A DNA stretch of 11,642 nucleotides from Bacillota bacterium (GCA_023415595.1 JAEZJW010000216.1:1-11642); one strand, 5' to 3'. Shown: positions 1-6,833, counted from the first letter of the stretch. Notes: a model not told the origin generated them from the sequence alone. A program made the numbers and translations.

Positions 1-567
1 TCCATGGTTGAGCCCTTCTTCGGTCAGAGGTTCTTAAGAAGAGGAATGCTTTCCATTCTAATCGCCGGAGTTCTGGTTATGCTTTATGTTTGGGTAAGAT
101 TTAAAATGATGGGTGGACTTTCCGCCGGTGTCATGGCTCTCATCGCATTGCTTCATGATGTCCTGGTCGTATTCTTCACCTGTGTTATCTTCAAGATACC
201 GATCGGTGATTCCTTCGTCGCAGTTGCACTCAGTATCATCGGTTATTCCATCAATGATACGATTGTTATCTATGACCGTATCAGGGAGAATAATAAGACC
301 TTTGTGGGCTATGATGTAGCGACGATTACTAACCTGTCTATTTCACAGTCCATGATGCGCTCTGTCATGACGAACGTAGCGGTTATCATCAGTGTCTCCA
401 TCGTTTACGTCCTGGCATTTTCCAATGGTATTGACTCCATCCAGAGCTTTGCGCTACCGATGGCAGTCGGTTCCATCAGCGGCTGTTATTCTACGATCTG
501 CATTGCCGGACCTTTATGGGTTATGTGGAAGAAGAGAAAAGCCGGAGCTGTACTTTTTAATAAATAA
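1..567 (+). CDS. secF: Protein translocase subunit SecF, C-terminal part (5' end outside window)
   Basis: SecF works with SecD in the membrane as the proton-motive-force-driven partner of SecYEG, helping exported proteins move across. About 188 codons are visible and the frame is open at base 1, so this is the 3' half of a longer gene or of a SecD-SecF fusion. The ATG at position 4 is probably internal. The diagnostic stretch is the conserved SecF run GYSINDTIVIYDRIREN, preceded by a histidine-aspartate pair (ALLHDVL) in a membrane helix. Later there is a LP-x(2)-VGSISG-x-YS segment before the last helix, and a basic tail (KKRK). Four or five hydrophobic helices can be counted. A strong terminator follows immediately, so secF is the last gene of its transcription unit. 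The family call is secure. Whether SecD is fused upstream cannot be seen. Confidence 0.95.
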   Translation, partial: SMVEPFFGQRFLRRGMLSILIAGVLVMLYVWVRFKMMGGLSAGVMALIALLHDVLVVFFTCVIFKIPIGDSFVAVALSIIGYSINDTIVIYDRIRENNKTFVGYDVATITNLSISQSMMRSVMTNVAVIISVSIVYVLAFSNGIDSIQSFALPMAVGSISGCYSTICIAGPLWVMWKKRKAGAVLFNK

Positions 568-584
568 TTGAATAGATAAACATC

Positions 585-650
585 AACCCCGGATCTGCTC
601 AGTCACATGCTAATATATTAGCCTTTGTGACCTGCTGATCCGGGGTTTCT
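585..650 (+). terminator. Intrinsic terminator of secF
   Basis: A long hairpin starts 18 bases after the secF stop. AACCCCGGATC (585-595) pairs with GATCCGGGGTT (637-647). Further in, GTCACA (602-607) pairs with TGTGAC (626-631) around an AT-rich loop, with a small internal loop between the two stems. The 3' side continues into TTTCTT. The GC-rich stem plus U-rich tail fits Rho-independent termination. Confidence 0.85.
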
Positions 651-679
651 TATGCTTAAATCCGCTGAAATAAAGGATA

Positions 680-708
680 TTAATCAATCTCCTTTATGGA
701 CATATTAT
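680..708 (+). promoter_or_regulatory. Weak sigma-A promoter candidate for the FMN enzyme gene
   Basis: TTAATC (680-685) and TATTAT (703-708) are separated by 17 bases, about 50 bases upstream of the ATG at 759. The -10 matches 5 of 6 consensus bases and the -35 only 3 of 6. A promoter is expected in this gap because secF is terminated upstream, but this particular placement is tentative. Confidence 0.25.
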
Positions 709-758
709 GAATATCAGTGTAAACTATCGTTAGAATATTTAATTCAATGGAGGATATC

Positions 759-1649
759 ATGGAACAGTACAGAGCAGGAGATTCTAACCGGATTACCCGT
801 GAATACTTAGACTCACTATTAATTGAATTGCGTTATATTGATTCGGTAATACCATCAACAAAGCTGGAGCTTTATGGGGAGACCTTTTCGACCCCAGTGA
901 TGACGGCTGCTTTATCCCATTTGTCCAAGCTCCATCCGAACGGAATGGCAGAGATGGCAGATGGGGCATATCGTGCGAACGGCGTTATGTGGTGCGGTAT
1001 GGGAGAGAAGGAGGAGCTGGAGGCTATCACTGCTACCGGTGCCAGAACGATTAAAATCATCAAACCCCATGAGAATAATGATGTTATCTTTGAGAAAATT
1101 GAGCATGCTGAGAAATGTGGCGTTATGGCAGTCGGCATGGATATCGACCATTCCTTCGATGGCAGAGGACAGTACGATAATGTGCTGGGACTACCGATGG
1201 CTTCTAAGTCCCTGGAGGAGATTAAGAGCTTTATCCGGGCTACGAAATTACCCTTCATTATTAAGGGAGTCTTAAGTGAGCAGGACACCTATAAGTGCAT
1301 CGAAGCCGGAGCAAGGGGTGTCCTCGTATCCCATCATCATGGGATTCAGGACTTTGCTGTTCCACCAATGATGATTCTACCTAAGATCGTCAAGGTAGTT
1401 AATAAAGAGGTTCCCATCTTCGTGGATTGCGGAATCTCAAGCGGAATAGATGTATTTAAGACTCTGGCCTTGGGTGCAGATGCTGTCTGTGTCGGACGGG
1501 AGCTCATGAATCCTCTGAAAGAGGAGGGGGCTGCAGGAGTTCAGAAGAGAATGGAGGATATGACAGCGGAGTTGGCAGCAGTTATGGCCCGTACCTGTTC
1601 ACATGATCTCAAACAGATTGATCCGAATATTCTCTGGAAGAAATTATAA
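759..1649 (+). CDS. FMN-dependent alpha-hydroxy-acid dehydrogenase-like protein with altered substrate pocket
   Basis: This TIM-barrel flavoprotein of the glycolate oxidase/lactate oxidase (FMN_dh) family would be expected to oxidise a 2-hydroxy acid or related substrate in the cytosol. Using the ATG at 759 it has 296 residues, somewhat shorter than the usual 340-380. That start is preferred over the in-frame ATG at 747 because GGAGG (749-753) lies 5 bases upstream of 759 and overlaps the earlier codon. FMN-site features are present: Lys169 in PFIIKG, the strand FVDCGISSG (about 221-229) where the family has DGG, and GADAVCVGR near 240-247. The family motif SNHGxRQ reads SHHHGIQ here. The likely catalytic His193 is kept, but the carboxylate-binding arginine is Ile. 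By hand alignment the second substrate arginine and the active-site Tyr of QLY are also replaced. The fold is fairly sure and the substrate is unknown. The HAD gene follows 108 bases later with no terminator between. Confidence 0.8.
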   Translation: MEQYRAGDSNRITREYLDSLLIELRYIDSVIPSTKLELYGETFSTPVMTAALSHLSKLHPNGMAEMADGAYRANGVMWCGMGEKEELEAITATGARTIKIIKPHENNDVIFEKIEHAEKCGVMAVGMDIDHSFDGRGQYDNVLGLPMASKSLEEIKSFIRATKLPFIIKGVLSEQDTYKCIEAGARGVLVSHHHGIQDFAVPPMMILPKIVKVVNKEVPIFVDCGISSGIDVFKTLALGADAVCVGRELMNPLKEEGAAGVQKRMEDMTAELAAVMARTCSHDLKQIDPNILWKKL

Positions 1650-1757
1650 AGGAAATTAGTAGTGGCTGATGGTAAACCTTGCAGTAGAGCCTATTGCCGG
1701 GATTTTACGAATTATTAGCGCTTAATAGAAACATTGGGCGGGATATAGGAGGAAATG

Positions 1758-2498
1758 ATGAGACAACCGAAGGCCATATTTTTTGACCTGGATGATACGA
1801 TATCCTCGTATGACAGCGTCTGCAATCCGGCATGGGAAACCTGTTGCAGGGATTTCGTCCGGAAAAACCATACAACCTTTTCTGTCGATGAACTGTTAAA
1901 GAGTCTTGACCGGAGCAAAGGCTGGTACTGGGCTGATCCGGTCAGAAGTAAGGAAGGACGGAATAACCTAAGGATGGCCAGAAGGGATGTCGTCCGGATA
2001 GCTATGAAGGAGTTAGGCATTACCAAGGAAGAGAGTGTCATCGAACTGGCGGATCATTATACTGAACTGCAGAACTCCATGCTGGCGCTGCTGCCGGGGG
2101 CCAGGGAAGCCTTGGAGCTGGTAAAGGAAATGGGAATACGCAGAGCAGTGATTACGAATGGAAATTCTGCCGGGCAGAGGGAGAAGCTGGACCGGTTTCT
2201 GGTCAGGGATTTCTTTGAAGAGGTATTTATCGATACGGAGGTAGGTTATAGCAAACCGGATAAGGAAATCTTTCAATACGCACTGGAGAAGATGGATTTG
2301 AAGCCGGAGGAGGTTTGGATGGTTGGTGATAACCTGGTATGGGATGTCTGCGGTGCACAGCAGCTAGGGATCTTTGCTGTCTGGAATGATTACAGAGGTA
2401 AAGGATTGCCCGAGAATTCTAAGATTATTCCTGATCTGATCGTTCATTCCATCCGTGAGATGGCAGAACTGCTACGCAGTACAGGACAGAAAGAATAA
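1758..2498 (+). CDS. HAD-superfamily hydrolase (YjjG/phosphatase-like)
   Basis: This is a haloacid-dehalogenase-type phosphohydrolase of about 246 residues, probably cytosolic and acting on a small phosphorylated metabolite or nucleotide. All four HAD motifs are visible: motif I FFDLDDT (nucleophile Asp10, acid Asp12), motif II with Thr133 in VITNG, motif III Lys166 in YSKPDKEIF, and motif IV MVGDNLVWD with Asp191 and Asp196. The region between motifs I and II (about 15-105) is the helical C1-type cap that usually sets specificity. The start is placed at the second of two adjacent ATGs (1755 and 1758) because AGGAGG (1747-1752) leaves 5 bases to 1758 but only 2 to 1755. It is probably cotranscribed with the FMN enzyme and is followed by a clean terminator. 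It could detoxify or recycle a phosphorylated product, but the sequence does not show the substrate. Confidence 0.88.
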   Translation: MRQPKAIFFDLDDTISSYDSVCNPAWETCCRDFVRKNHTTFSVDELLKSLDRSKGWYWADPVRSKEGRNNLRMARRDVVRIAMKELGITKEESVIELADHYTELQNSMLALLPGAREALELVKEMGIRRAVITNGNSAGQREKLDRFLVRDFFEEVFIDTEVGYSKPDKEIFQYALEKMDLKPEEVWMVGDNLVWDVCGAQQLGIFAVWNDYRGKGLPENSKIIPDLIVHSIREMAELLRSTGQKE

Positions 2499-2517
2499 TT
2501 CGTAAATAGTTAAGTTG

Positions 2518-2545
2518 GCCTGCCGCAATTAACGGCAGGCTTTTT
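2518..2545 (+). terminator. Intrinsic terminator between the HAD gene and the convergent fliB-like gene
   Basis: GCCTGCCG (2518-2525) and CGGCAGGC (2533-2540) form a perfect 8-bp stem around a 7-base AT-rich loop, followed at once by TTTTT (2541-2545). This is a classic terminator for the plus-strand HAD gene. The hairpin can also form in transcripts from the opposing gene ending at 2588, but the U-run on that side is weak. Confidence 0.9.
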
Positions 2546-2587
2546 CATAGTATTTTAAATTGCAGATTTCTTCTTATGAATTAACAA

Positions 2588-3703
2588 TCAGAGGCTGATC
2601 AGCTGCAGGATACAATCCTGAAAGGAACAGTGAAGGCTCCTTATCAGCCTGACGGTGACTTGATTGAAATCGGAATGGCTGATGACCCGGAACAGCGCAG
2701 CAATAAGATCGACCAACTGAGCTGAGTCCGTCCTCTCAGCCATATAACTTACGACATGAAACCGGAGGAAAGCATAAATTATAATCAGAGATAGCAAAGC
2801 TTCCTCTGTACTTTCCTGAGGGCTCGAACCCGGAAAGCTGAAGTAAAACATATGATTTACCAAGAGCTGTTCAAAAAGAAGCTGCCAATCCGGGTAGATC
2901 AATTCCAAATGTTCAGAAACTGTGCGGAACTTATCTGTGATGTATTCCTGTTTCTCTTCATAACAAGGCTCGTCATCATTCATATAGAAGTAATCGCTGG
3001 ATGCCGCGCAATACTCATTTATATTTGCACTGCTTACATAATATTGATTCACCAGGTTTAAGAACTGAAAAGCAAGAGACAGATTCTGAGGGTTACCCTT
3101 ATCTACTCGGTTACCGGTCAGATATTCTGCGAGAACGAGGAAACGATCCTGTAAGGGCATACTTCGATCCTGCAGAATTACTATCGATTGGTGGCTGCGG
3201 TCATATTGCCCGGGCATGATACTCATAGTTAATTCCGGTTTTAGCGGTAAATCCAGCTCAGAAAATCTCATTGTTGCTTTGAAATCCATCAGTTGTTCAA
3301 CGACTTTTTCACAGCTGTTGGAGCAGGTACTGTAACAGGTTTCCGAGAGCCTTCTGGTACTTCTGGGATAACGGCGGCATACTTCGGGAAGAGCGCTTTC
3401 ACCGAGTTCTGCCTGAAGCTCACACAGCCCATCCTCACGGTGCAGCCTGCAGAGTCCGCGCCAGTCGGAGGATACCTCAGCATAAATCTCGGCGGAGGGG
3501 GAAGGGCAGAGCTTTAATGTATTATCTAGCTTGGTACGGAGTCTTTTGGAGCATTTGACTCCCAAAAGGCGGTAATATTCCTGCCGGGATATTCTGACCG
3601 GCCAACCCTCGCAGCAGGAATGTCGGCATTCGCCGCATTTACATGTAAAGTGTTGATAGAACTCAGGCACTATGTATTTCATATTTATGTAATTAAATCT
3701 CAC
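2588..3703 (-). CDS. fliB: Flagellin lysine-N-methylase (FliB)-like protein
   Basis: FliB-family proteins methylate lysines on surface-exposed flagellin. The protein is cysteine-rich in its first third, with Cys at 21, 23, 26, 30 and 31 (C-x-C-x2-C-x3-CC followed by EGWPVRIS). Then comes the family block GLCRLHREDGLCELQ, with LPEVCRRYPR at about 105-114 and more Cys at 123, 127 and 131, a pattern that suggests a metal or Fe-S cluster. The remaining 230 residues are helical with few motifs. The start is uncertain. The longest frame begins with GTG at 3703 without a good Shine-Dalgarno. The internal ATG at 3682 gives MKYIVPEFY, a typical family N-terminus, but also lacks one. No flagellar or chemotaxis genes lie in the window, so the link to flagellin is by family only, and homologues often sit away from flagellar operons. 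The HAD gene converges on it. Confidence 0.78.
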   Translation of the reverse strand: MRFNYINMKYIVPEFYQHFTCKCGECRHSCCEGWPVRISRQEYYRLLGVKCSKRLRTKLDNTLKLCPSPSAEIYAEVSSDWRGLCRLHREDGLCELQAELGESALPEVCRRYPRSTRRLSETCYSTCSNSCEKVVEQLMDFKATMRFSELDLPLKPELTMSIMPGQYDRSHQSIVILQDRSMPLQDRFLVLAEYLTGNRVDKGNPQNLSLAFQFLNLVNQYYVSSANINEYCAASSDYFYMNDDEPCYEEKQEYITDKFRTVSEHLELIYPDWQLLFEQLLVNHMFYFSFPGSSPQESTEEALLSLIIIYAFLRFHVVSYMAERTDSAQLVDLIAALFRVISHSDFNQVTVRLIRSLHCSFQDCILQLISL

Positions 3704-3712
3704 TTTCTGCTA

Positions 3713-3752
3713 AAAATCGATCATATATATTGTAAATTCGGGAATCGATTTT
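3713..3752. promoter_or_regulatory. Inverted repeat upstream of the fliB-like gene
   Basis: AAAATCGAT (3713-3721) and ATCGATTTT (3744-3752) form a perfect 9-bp dyad with a 22-base spacer, starting 10 bases upstream of the GTG at 3703. The spacer holds ATATTGTAAAT (3727-3737), which recurs exactly at 3791-3801 in the same divergent intergenic region. The placement fits an operator or a leader hairpin of the minus-strand gene. No regulator can be named. Confidence 0.35.
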
Positions 3753-3813
3753 GTAAAGCAGATGTTTACCCCGTTGCATTATTGCCGCAGATATTGTAAA
3801 TGAGAATAAATGG

Positions 3814-3842
3814 TAGAAAAGTGGTGAAAAATGTATTATACT
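3814..3842 (+). promoter_or_regulatory. Sigma-A promoter candidate for the nucleotidyltransferase gene
   Basis: TAGAAA (3814-3819, 4 of 6 consensus) and TATACT (3837-3842, 5 of 6) are separated by 17 bases, about 70 bases upstream of the ATG at 3916. The position suits a plus-strand transcript with a leader of roughly 65 bases. Confidence 0.4.
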
Positions 3843-3915
3843 AGGAGAAGAAGTGTCTTACCTGCAGCAAGTAATCCAATAAAGCAGAAGAGATGCTATA
3901 AGAGGGGGATGGAAG

Positions 3916-4670
3916 ATGTATCAGCATCATGAGGAATCAATTCAAAATATGATTAAGCATTATAGCGAGGATGCTGAGATCAAGGCTTTATTTCTAATTG
4001 GTTCTGTTGCCACCGACACAGAACGCCCGGATTCAGATATTGACGCAGTGGCTATTGTATCAGAAGAATATTACCTACGGAAGAAAAATAGCGTAGGGCT
4101 TGAAGAAGTATACTTTGGTAAATGTACTTATGAAGGCGGTTACTTCAATATCCATTATATGACCCGTGGAGAGCTGGAGCAACTTGCTAAAAATGGGTCA
4201 GAGCCGATGCGTAATATGTTTTCCTGCGCACGTACTCTGTACTGTGATGAACCGGAATTGCCGGACTTGGTCGCTGGCATTCCGATATTTCAAAGAGTGA
4301 GGCCGAATCAAAACAATTCCGATTTTATTGTACGTTAAAGATGTTTTATACATATTTCCTAGTGTCCTGCAAGCCTGAAGGGTTTATGCGGCTGCATGTT
4401 GCGGATGGGATGATTTATAATCTATATCGTTTGATTTTAATTGAAAATGAAATTCTGTTCCCCTCCATGCGAAAACTTGAAGAATACGTAAAACGTGCGC
4501 CTAATAAACCGGAGAGGATTATTGATAAATGCCATCGTTTTATGCAGTCTTTATCGGATGAGGATGGTTTGGCATTAGTAGAGAGCTATGAGGAATGGAC
4601 CTGCTATGATTATCCAAAGGATCACAATATTATCATGAATCATTTTGCTGATCCGTACGAGTGGCAATAA
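3916..4670 (+). pseudogene. Nucleotidyltransferase-domain protein, split by a one-base frameshift
   Basis: Two consecutive reading frames, 3916-4338 (140 codons) and 4341-4670 (109 codons, frame -1), encode the two halves of one protein. The first half has the polymerase-beta-type nucleotidyltransferase signature: GS at 29-30, then Asp41 and Asp43 in SDIDAVAIV, which would bind metal and NTP. After IPIFQ the first frame turns into a non-conserved tail ending at TAA. The other frame is open across this point and reads KSEAESKQFRFYCTLKMF, continuing directly into YTYFLVSCKPEGFMRLHVAD, the helical C-terminal domain. Adding one base in the A-run at 4292-4294 (CAAAGAG) rejoins everything into 251 residues. 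A Shine-Dalgarno (AGAGGGGGA, 3901-3909) precedes the first ATG. The second half has no ribosome binding site. It is either a recent pseudogene or a base-call error in a homopolymer. Substrate unknown: a KNTase-like adenylyltransferase is plausible. Confidence 0.75.
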
Positions 4671-4801
4671 AAGTTACGAAAGGTGAGATAGGCAGCCCCT
4701 TAATAAGTAAATAAATGTAATTCATATGACAATTTTGAATTAAATTTTTAACTAAATAGGGGAGAAAAAGGAAAAACATAGATTTCTTAGGAAAAAGGTA
4801 C

Positions 4802-4859
4802 TATAATATACGTAATATTAATTGTATGCATGAAAAACTATAAAGTAAAGGTATTTACT
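4802..4859 (+). promoter_or_regulatory. Promoter -10 and dyad in the leader of the 129-aa hypothetical gene
   Basis: A perfect TATAAT lies at 4802-4807. The 17-bp-spaced -35 position (TAGATT, 4779-4784) is only 3 of 6. Downstream, AGTAAA (4844-4849) and TTTACT (4854-4859) make a 6-bp dyad with a 4-base spacer, 30 bases before the gene, a possible operator. The surrounding 4671-4890 gap is otherwise AT-rich and holds no other gene that I can support. Confidence 0.4.
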
Positions 4860-4890
4860 ATACATACAATATTTCTAAGGAAGGTGGATC

Positions 4891-5280
4891 ATGGATAAAA
4901 GAGAAATATTACTATCACTTCAAAGCATGCTCAATAATGAACCGGCAGAGGATACAGATTACATAATCGAAAGTAAACAAATTGACAATCAGAATTATTT
5001 AACCTTAATTGCAAAAGAGAAAGACCCCTTTATCGCTACAGATCCTGACTACGAGACATTTATTAATTTACTAAAGTGCTACAACAGAAAAGATCTAAAT
5101 TATATCGTAAATAAGATTAATGAAAATAAAGTAAAGATATTTACGGAATACGATGATGAAAAAAGAAAGAAATTGCTGAATGATATGAAGGACCTACACA
5201 ATAGATTATTAACATCCACAACAAGAAATATAGCCTTTGTTGAGATGATGATCGTTGACTGGGTAAACAAAACTCTCTAA
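4891..5280 (+). CDS. Hypothetical protein, 129 aa
   Basis: I do not recognise this protein. It is a small, acidic/lysine-rich soluble protein with no signal peptide or membrane segment. A predicted helical start (MDKREILLSLQSMLNNE) is followed by a short beta-like section (YLTLIAKEKDPFIATDPDYETF). A long charged helical part follows at about residues 60-125, rich in Lys, Asn and Asp. The reading frame is credible because AAGGAAGGTGG (4877-4887) precedes the ATG, a perfect TATAAT lies upstream, and a hairpin with a T-run follows the stop. Codon use is more AT-rich than in aroC or the HAD gene, which suggests a lineage-specific or acquired gene. An 18-base stretch in it (5127-5144) is repeated in its own leader with one mismatch. 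Confidence 0.7.
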   Translation: MDKREILLSLQSMLNNEPAEDTDYIIESKQIDNQNYLTLIAKEKDPFIATDPDYETFINLLKCYNRKDLNYIVNKINENKVKIFTEYDDEKRKKLLNDMKDLHNRLLTSTTRNIAFVEMMIVDWVNKTL

Positions 5281-5308
5281 AAGAACATCCCTGACACGTC
5301 TGATATGC

Positions 5309-5358
5309 TACCCCTATATAGGAATTGTGATGTAACTTTTCCTACATGGGGGTATTTT
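5309..5358 (+). terminator. Long hairpin with T-tail after the 129-aa gene
   Basis: TACCCCTATATAGGAA (5309-5324) pairs with TTCCTACATGGGGGTA (5339-5354): 14 Watson-Crick pairs, one G-U and one A-C mismatch, with a 14-base loop, followed by TTTT at 5355-5358. The position 28 bases past the stop fits an intrinsic terminator. The large loop and short T-run make an operator or a small structured element possible as well. Confidence 0.5.
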
Positions 5359-5421
5359 GAGATAGGTCGGTTACGGGTTGCTAATAATACTTGAAGAAGA
5401 TGCAACATCACTTGCATTCGA

Positions 5422-5450
5422 TTGTTTATGGTGGGATTATATGGTAATAT
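5422..5450 (+). promoter_or_regulatory. Weak promoter candidate upstream of the LURP-like mini-ORF and aroC
   Basis: TTGTTT (5422-5427) and TAATAT (5445-5450) lie 17 bases apart. The match is modest (3 of 6 and 4 of 6). Just upstream, ATGCAA (5400-5405) and TTGCAT (5412-5417) form a 6-bp dyad that could be an operator. Some promoter is needed here because a hairpin closes the preceding gene. Confidence 0.3.
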
Positions 5451-5500
5451 AACTTCAGGAGTAATCATGAAAGTTATATGAGGTAAGGAGGCAGGATATC

Positions 5501-5638
5501 ATGAGACTTAGTAAGGCCTGGTTTACCTGGGGAGATAGCTATGAGCTTGAAATCTTTGATCAGGGCAATGAGCTTCTCTGCCTATGCGTAACATTGGCTG
5601 TGGATTGCGCCCTTGCACAAGCTCAAAATAATAATTGA
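5501..5638 (+). CDS. 45-aa ORF resembling the C-terminal end of a LURP-one/tubby-like protein
   Basis: This short frame has a perfect ribosome binding site, AAGGAGG (5485-5491), 9 bases before ATG, and ends with TGA. The peptide contains WFTWGDSYELEIFDQ and then ELLCLCVTLAVDCALAQ. This resembles the last strand and terminal hydrophobic helix of LURP-one-related (YxjI-type) proteins, which are normally about 160 residues. The first roughly 110 residues of such a protein are absent, and the 220 bases upstream carry no recognisable remains of them in any frame. It may therefore be a truncated relic whose start codon happens to be well placed, or a genuine small protein. aroC begins 51 bases downstream, so the two are probably cotranscribed. 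The family assignment is from the motif pattern only. Confidence 0.55.
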   Translation: MRLSKAWFTWGDSYELEIFDQGNELLCLCVTLAVDCALAQAQNNN

Positions 5639-5689
5639 TAGTTAAAAGGAATTATTCTAAACTTGCATCAAGAATATGAGGAGTTTCTT

Positions 5690-6712
5690 ATGTCCGGATC
5701 AGTATTTGGGAAATGTTTTGTAATATCAACCTGGGGTGAATCCCATGGAGCTGGAATTGGAGTTGTTGTAGATGGTTGCCCTGCAGGTCTGCCCCTGAAT
5801 GAAGAGGTTATACAGGAATATTTGGATAGGAGAAAGCCCGGTCAGACACAATACTCGACTCCACGAAAGGAAAATGATCGCCTTTCAATTTTATCGGGTA
5901 TCTTTGAAGGCCGTACCACCGGAACCCCTATTTCACTGGTGATATATAATGAAAATCATCGCCCATATGATTATTCGGAGATTGCCAAATTCTATCGACC
6001 TGGCCATGCAGACTATACCTATGACCAGAAATATGGATTTCGGGATTACCGAGGTGGTGGGCGCTCCTCGGGACGTGAAACCTCGGGAAGAGTGGCAGCA
6101 GGTGCAATTGCGGCAGCAATATTAAAGGAATTGGGAATTACCATCGTAACCTACACGAAGTCCATTGGAGCTATCTCCATTGACTATTCCAAATGTCAGA
6201 AGGAAGATATCAGAAAGAGTCCACTGAACATGCCGGATATGGAAGCCTCTGTGAAAGCAGAAGCTTATTTGAAAGAGCTGATGGAGGACCATAACTCCAC
6301 AGGTGGCGTCATTGAATGTATTGTATCAGGAATGCCTGCCGGAATAGGGCAGCCGGTATTTGATAAGCTGGATGCTTCACTTGTGAAGGCTGTAATGTCC
6401 ATTGGCGCAATCAAAGGAGTAGAGATTGGGGATGGGTATGTGGCTGCGGGAGGTATACTCGGAGGCATCAGTAATGGTACAGATATTATACTTCGTGCAG
6501 CCGTTAAGCCTACCGCCTCCATTGCCAGAGCGCAACGAACAGTGAACAAGAATAAAGAAAACATAACGGTTGAGATACAGGGACGACATGATCCCATCAT
6601 TGTTCCGAGGGCAGTCGTGGTAGTAGAATCAATGGTTGCGATTACTCTGGTGGATTATCTGTTTCAGGGAATGACATCAGAAATGGATAGGATTAAGGAG
6701 TTCTGGCGGTAA
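5690..6712 (+). CDS. aroC: Chorismate synthase
   Basis: Chorismate synthase makes chorismate from 5-enolpyruvylshikimate-3-phosphate by losing phosphate, with reduced FMN as cofactor. It is the last step of the shikimate pathway, before the aromatic amino acids and folate. Family signatures are all present: TWGESHGAGIG at 14-24 with the active-site His19, RPGHADYTYDQKYG around 103-116 with His106, RGGGRSSGRET at 121-131, and GRHDPIIVPRAV near 298-309. The start is the ATG at 5690, with GAGGAG (5678-5683) 6 bases upstream. The frame also extends to a TTG at 5663, which would place the Shine-Dalgarno inside the gene. With this start the length is 340 residues, slightly short for the family (350-390) but complete at both ends. 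No other aromatic genes neighbour it, so it stands alone here. Identification is secure. Confidence 0.96.
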   Translation: MSGSVFGKCFVISTWGESHGAGIGVVVDGCPAGLPLNEEVIQEYLDRRKPGQTQYSTPRKENDRLSILSGIFEGRTTGTPISLVIYNENHRPYDYSEIAKFYRPGHADYTYDQKYGFRDYRGGGRSSGRETSGRVAAGAIAAAILKELGITIVTYTKSIGAISIDYSKCQKEDIRKSPLNMPDMEASVKAEAYLKELMEDHNSTGGVIECIVSGMPAGIGQPVFDKLDASLVKAVMSIGAIKGVEIGDGYVAAGGILGGISNGTDIILRAAVKPTASIARAQRTVNKNKENITVEIQGRHDPIIVPRAVVVVESMVAITLVDYLFQGMTSEMDRIKEFWR

Positions 6713-6766
6713 ACGCCGAACTGCTAAATTACAGAAATACTTGCAATGCGCTTGGATTTCTTTTTA

Positions 6767-6795
6767 TTTACATATTTCTGCGCAGATATTATAAT
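6767..6795 (+). promoter_or_regulatory. Near-consensus sigma-A promoter
   Basis: TTTACA (6767-6772, 5 of 6) and TATAAT (6790-6795, 6 of 6) are separated by exactly 17 bases, 38 bases before the ATG at 6834. The -35 is flanked by TATTTCTG (6773-6780), which pairs with CAGAAATA (6732-6739), so a weak hairpin could span the gap after aroC. Confidence 0.75.
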
Positions 6796-6833
6796 ATGTT
6801 TGGTAATTGATGGATTGTTTAAAGGAGAGAATA

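Noticed and set aside
872..1288. Minus-strand ORF of 138 codons within the FMN enzyme gene
   Set aside because: It lies wholly antisense to a recognisable gene. Its translation is serine/proline-rich without family features.
4288..4300. Programmed -1 frameshift joining the two nucleotidyltransferase halves
   Set aside because: The junction has no X-XXY-YYZ slippery heptamer in the right register and no evident downstream stem-loop or internal Shine-Dalgarno. A mutation or sequencing indel is simpler.
4830..4898. 22-codon leader ORF overlapping the start of the 129-aa gene
   Set aside because: It has no Shine-Dalgarno and no attenuator-like codon run. It is kept only as part of the repeat observation.
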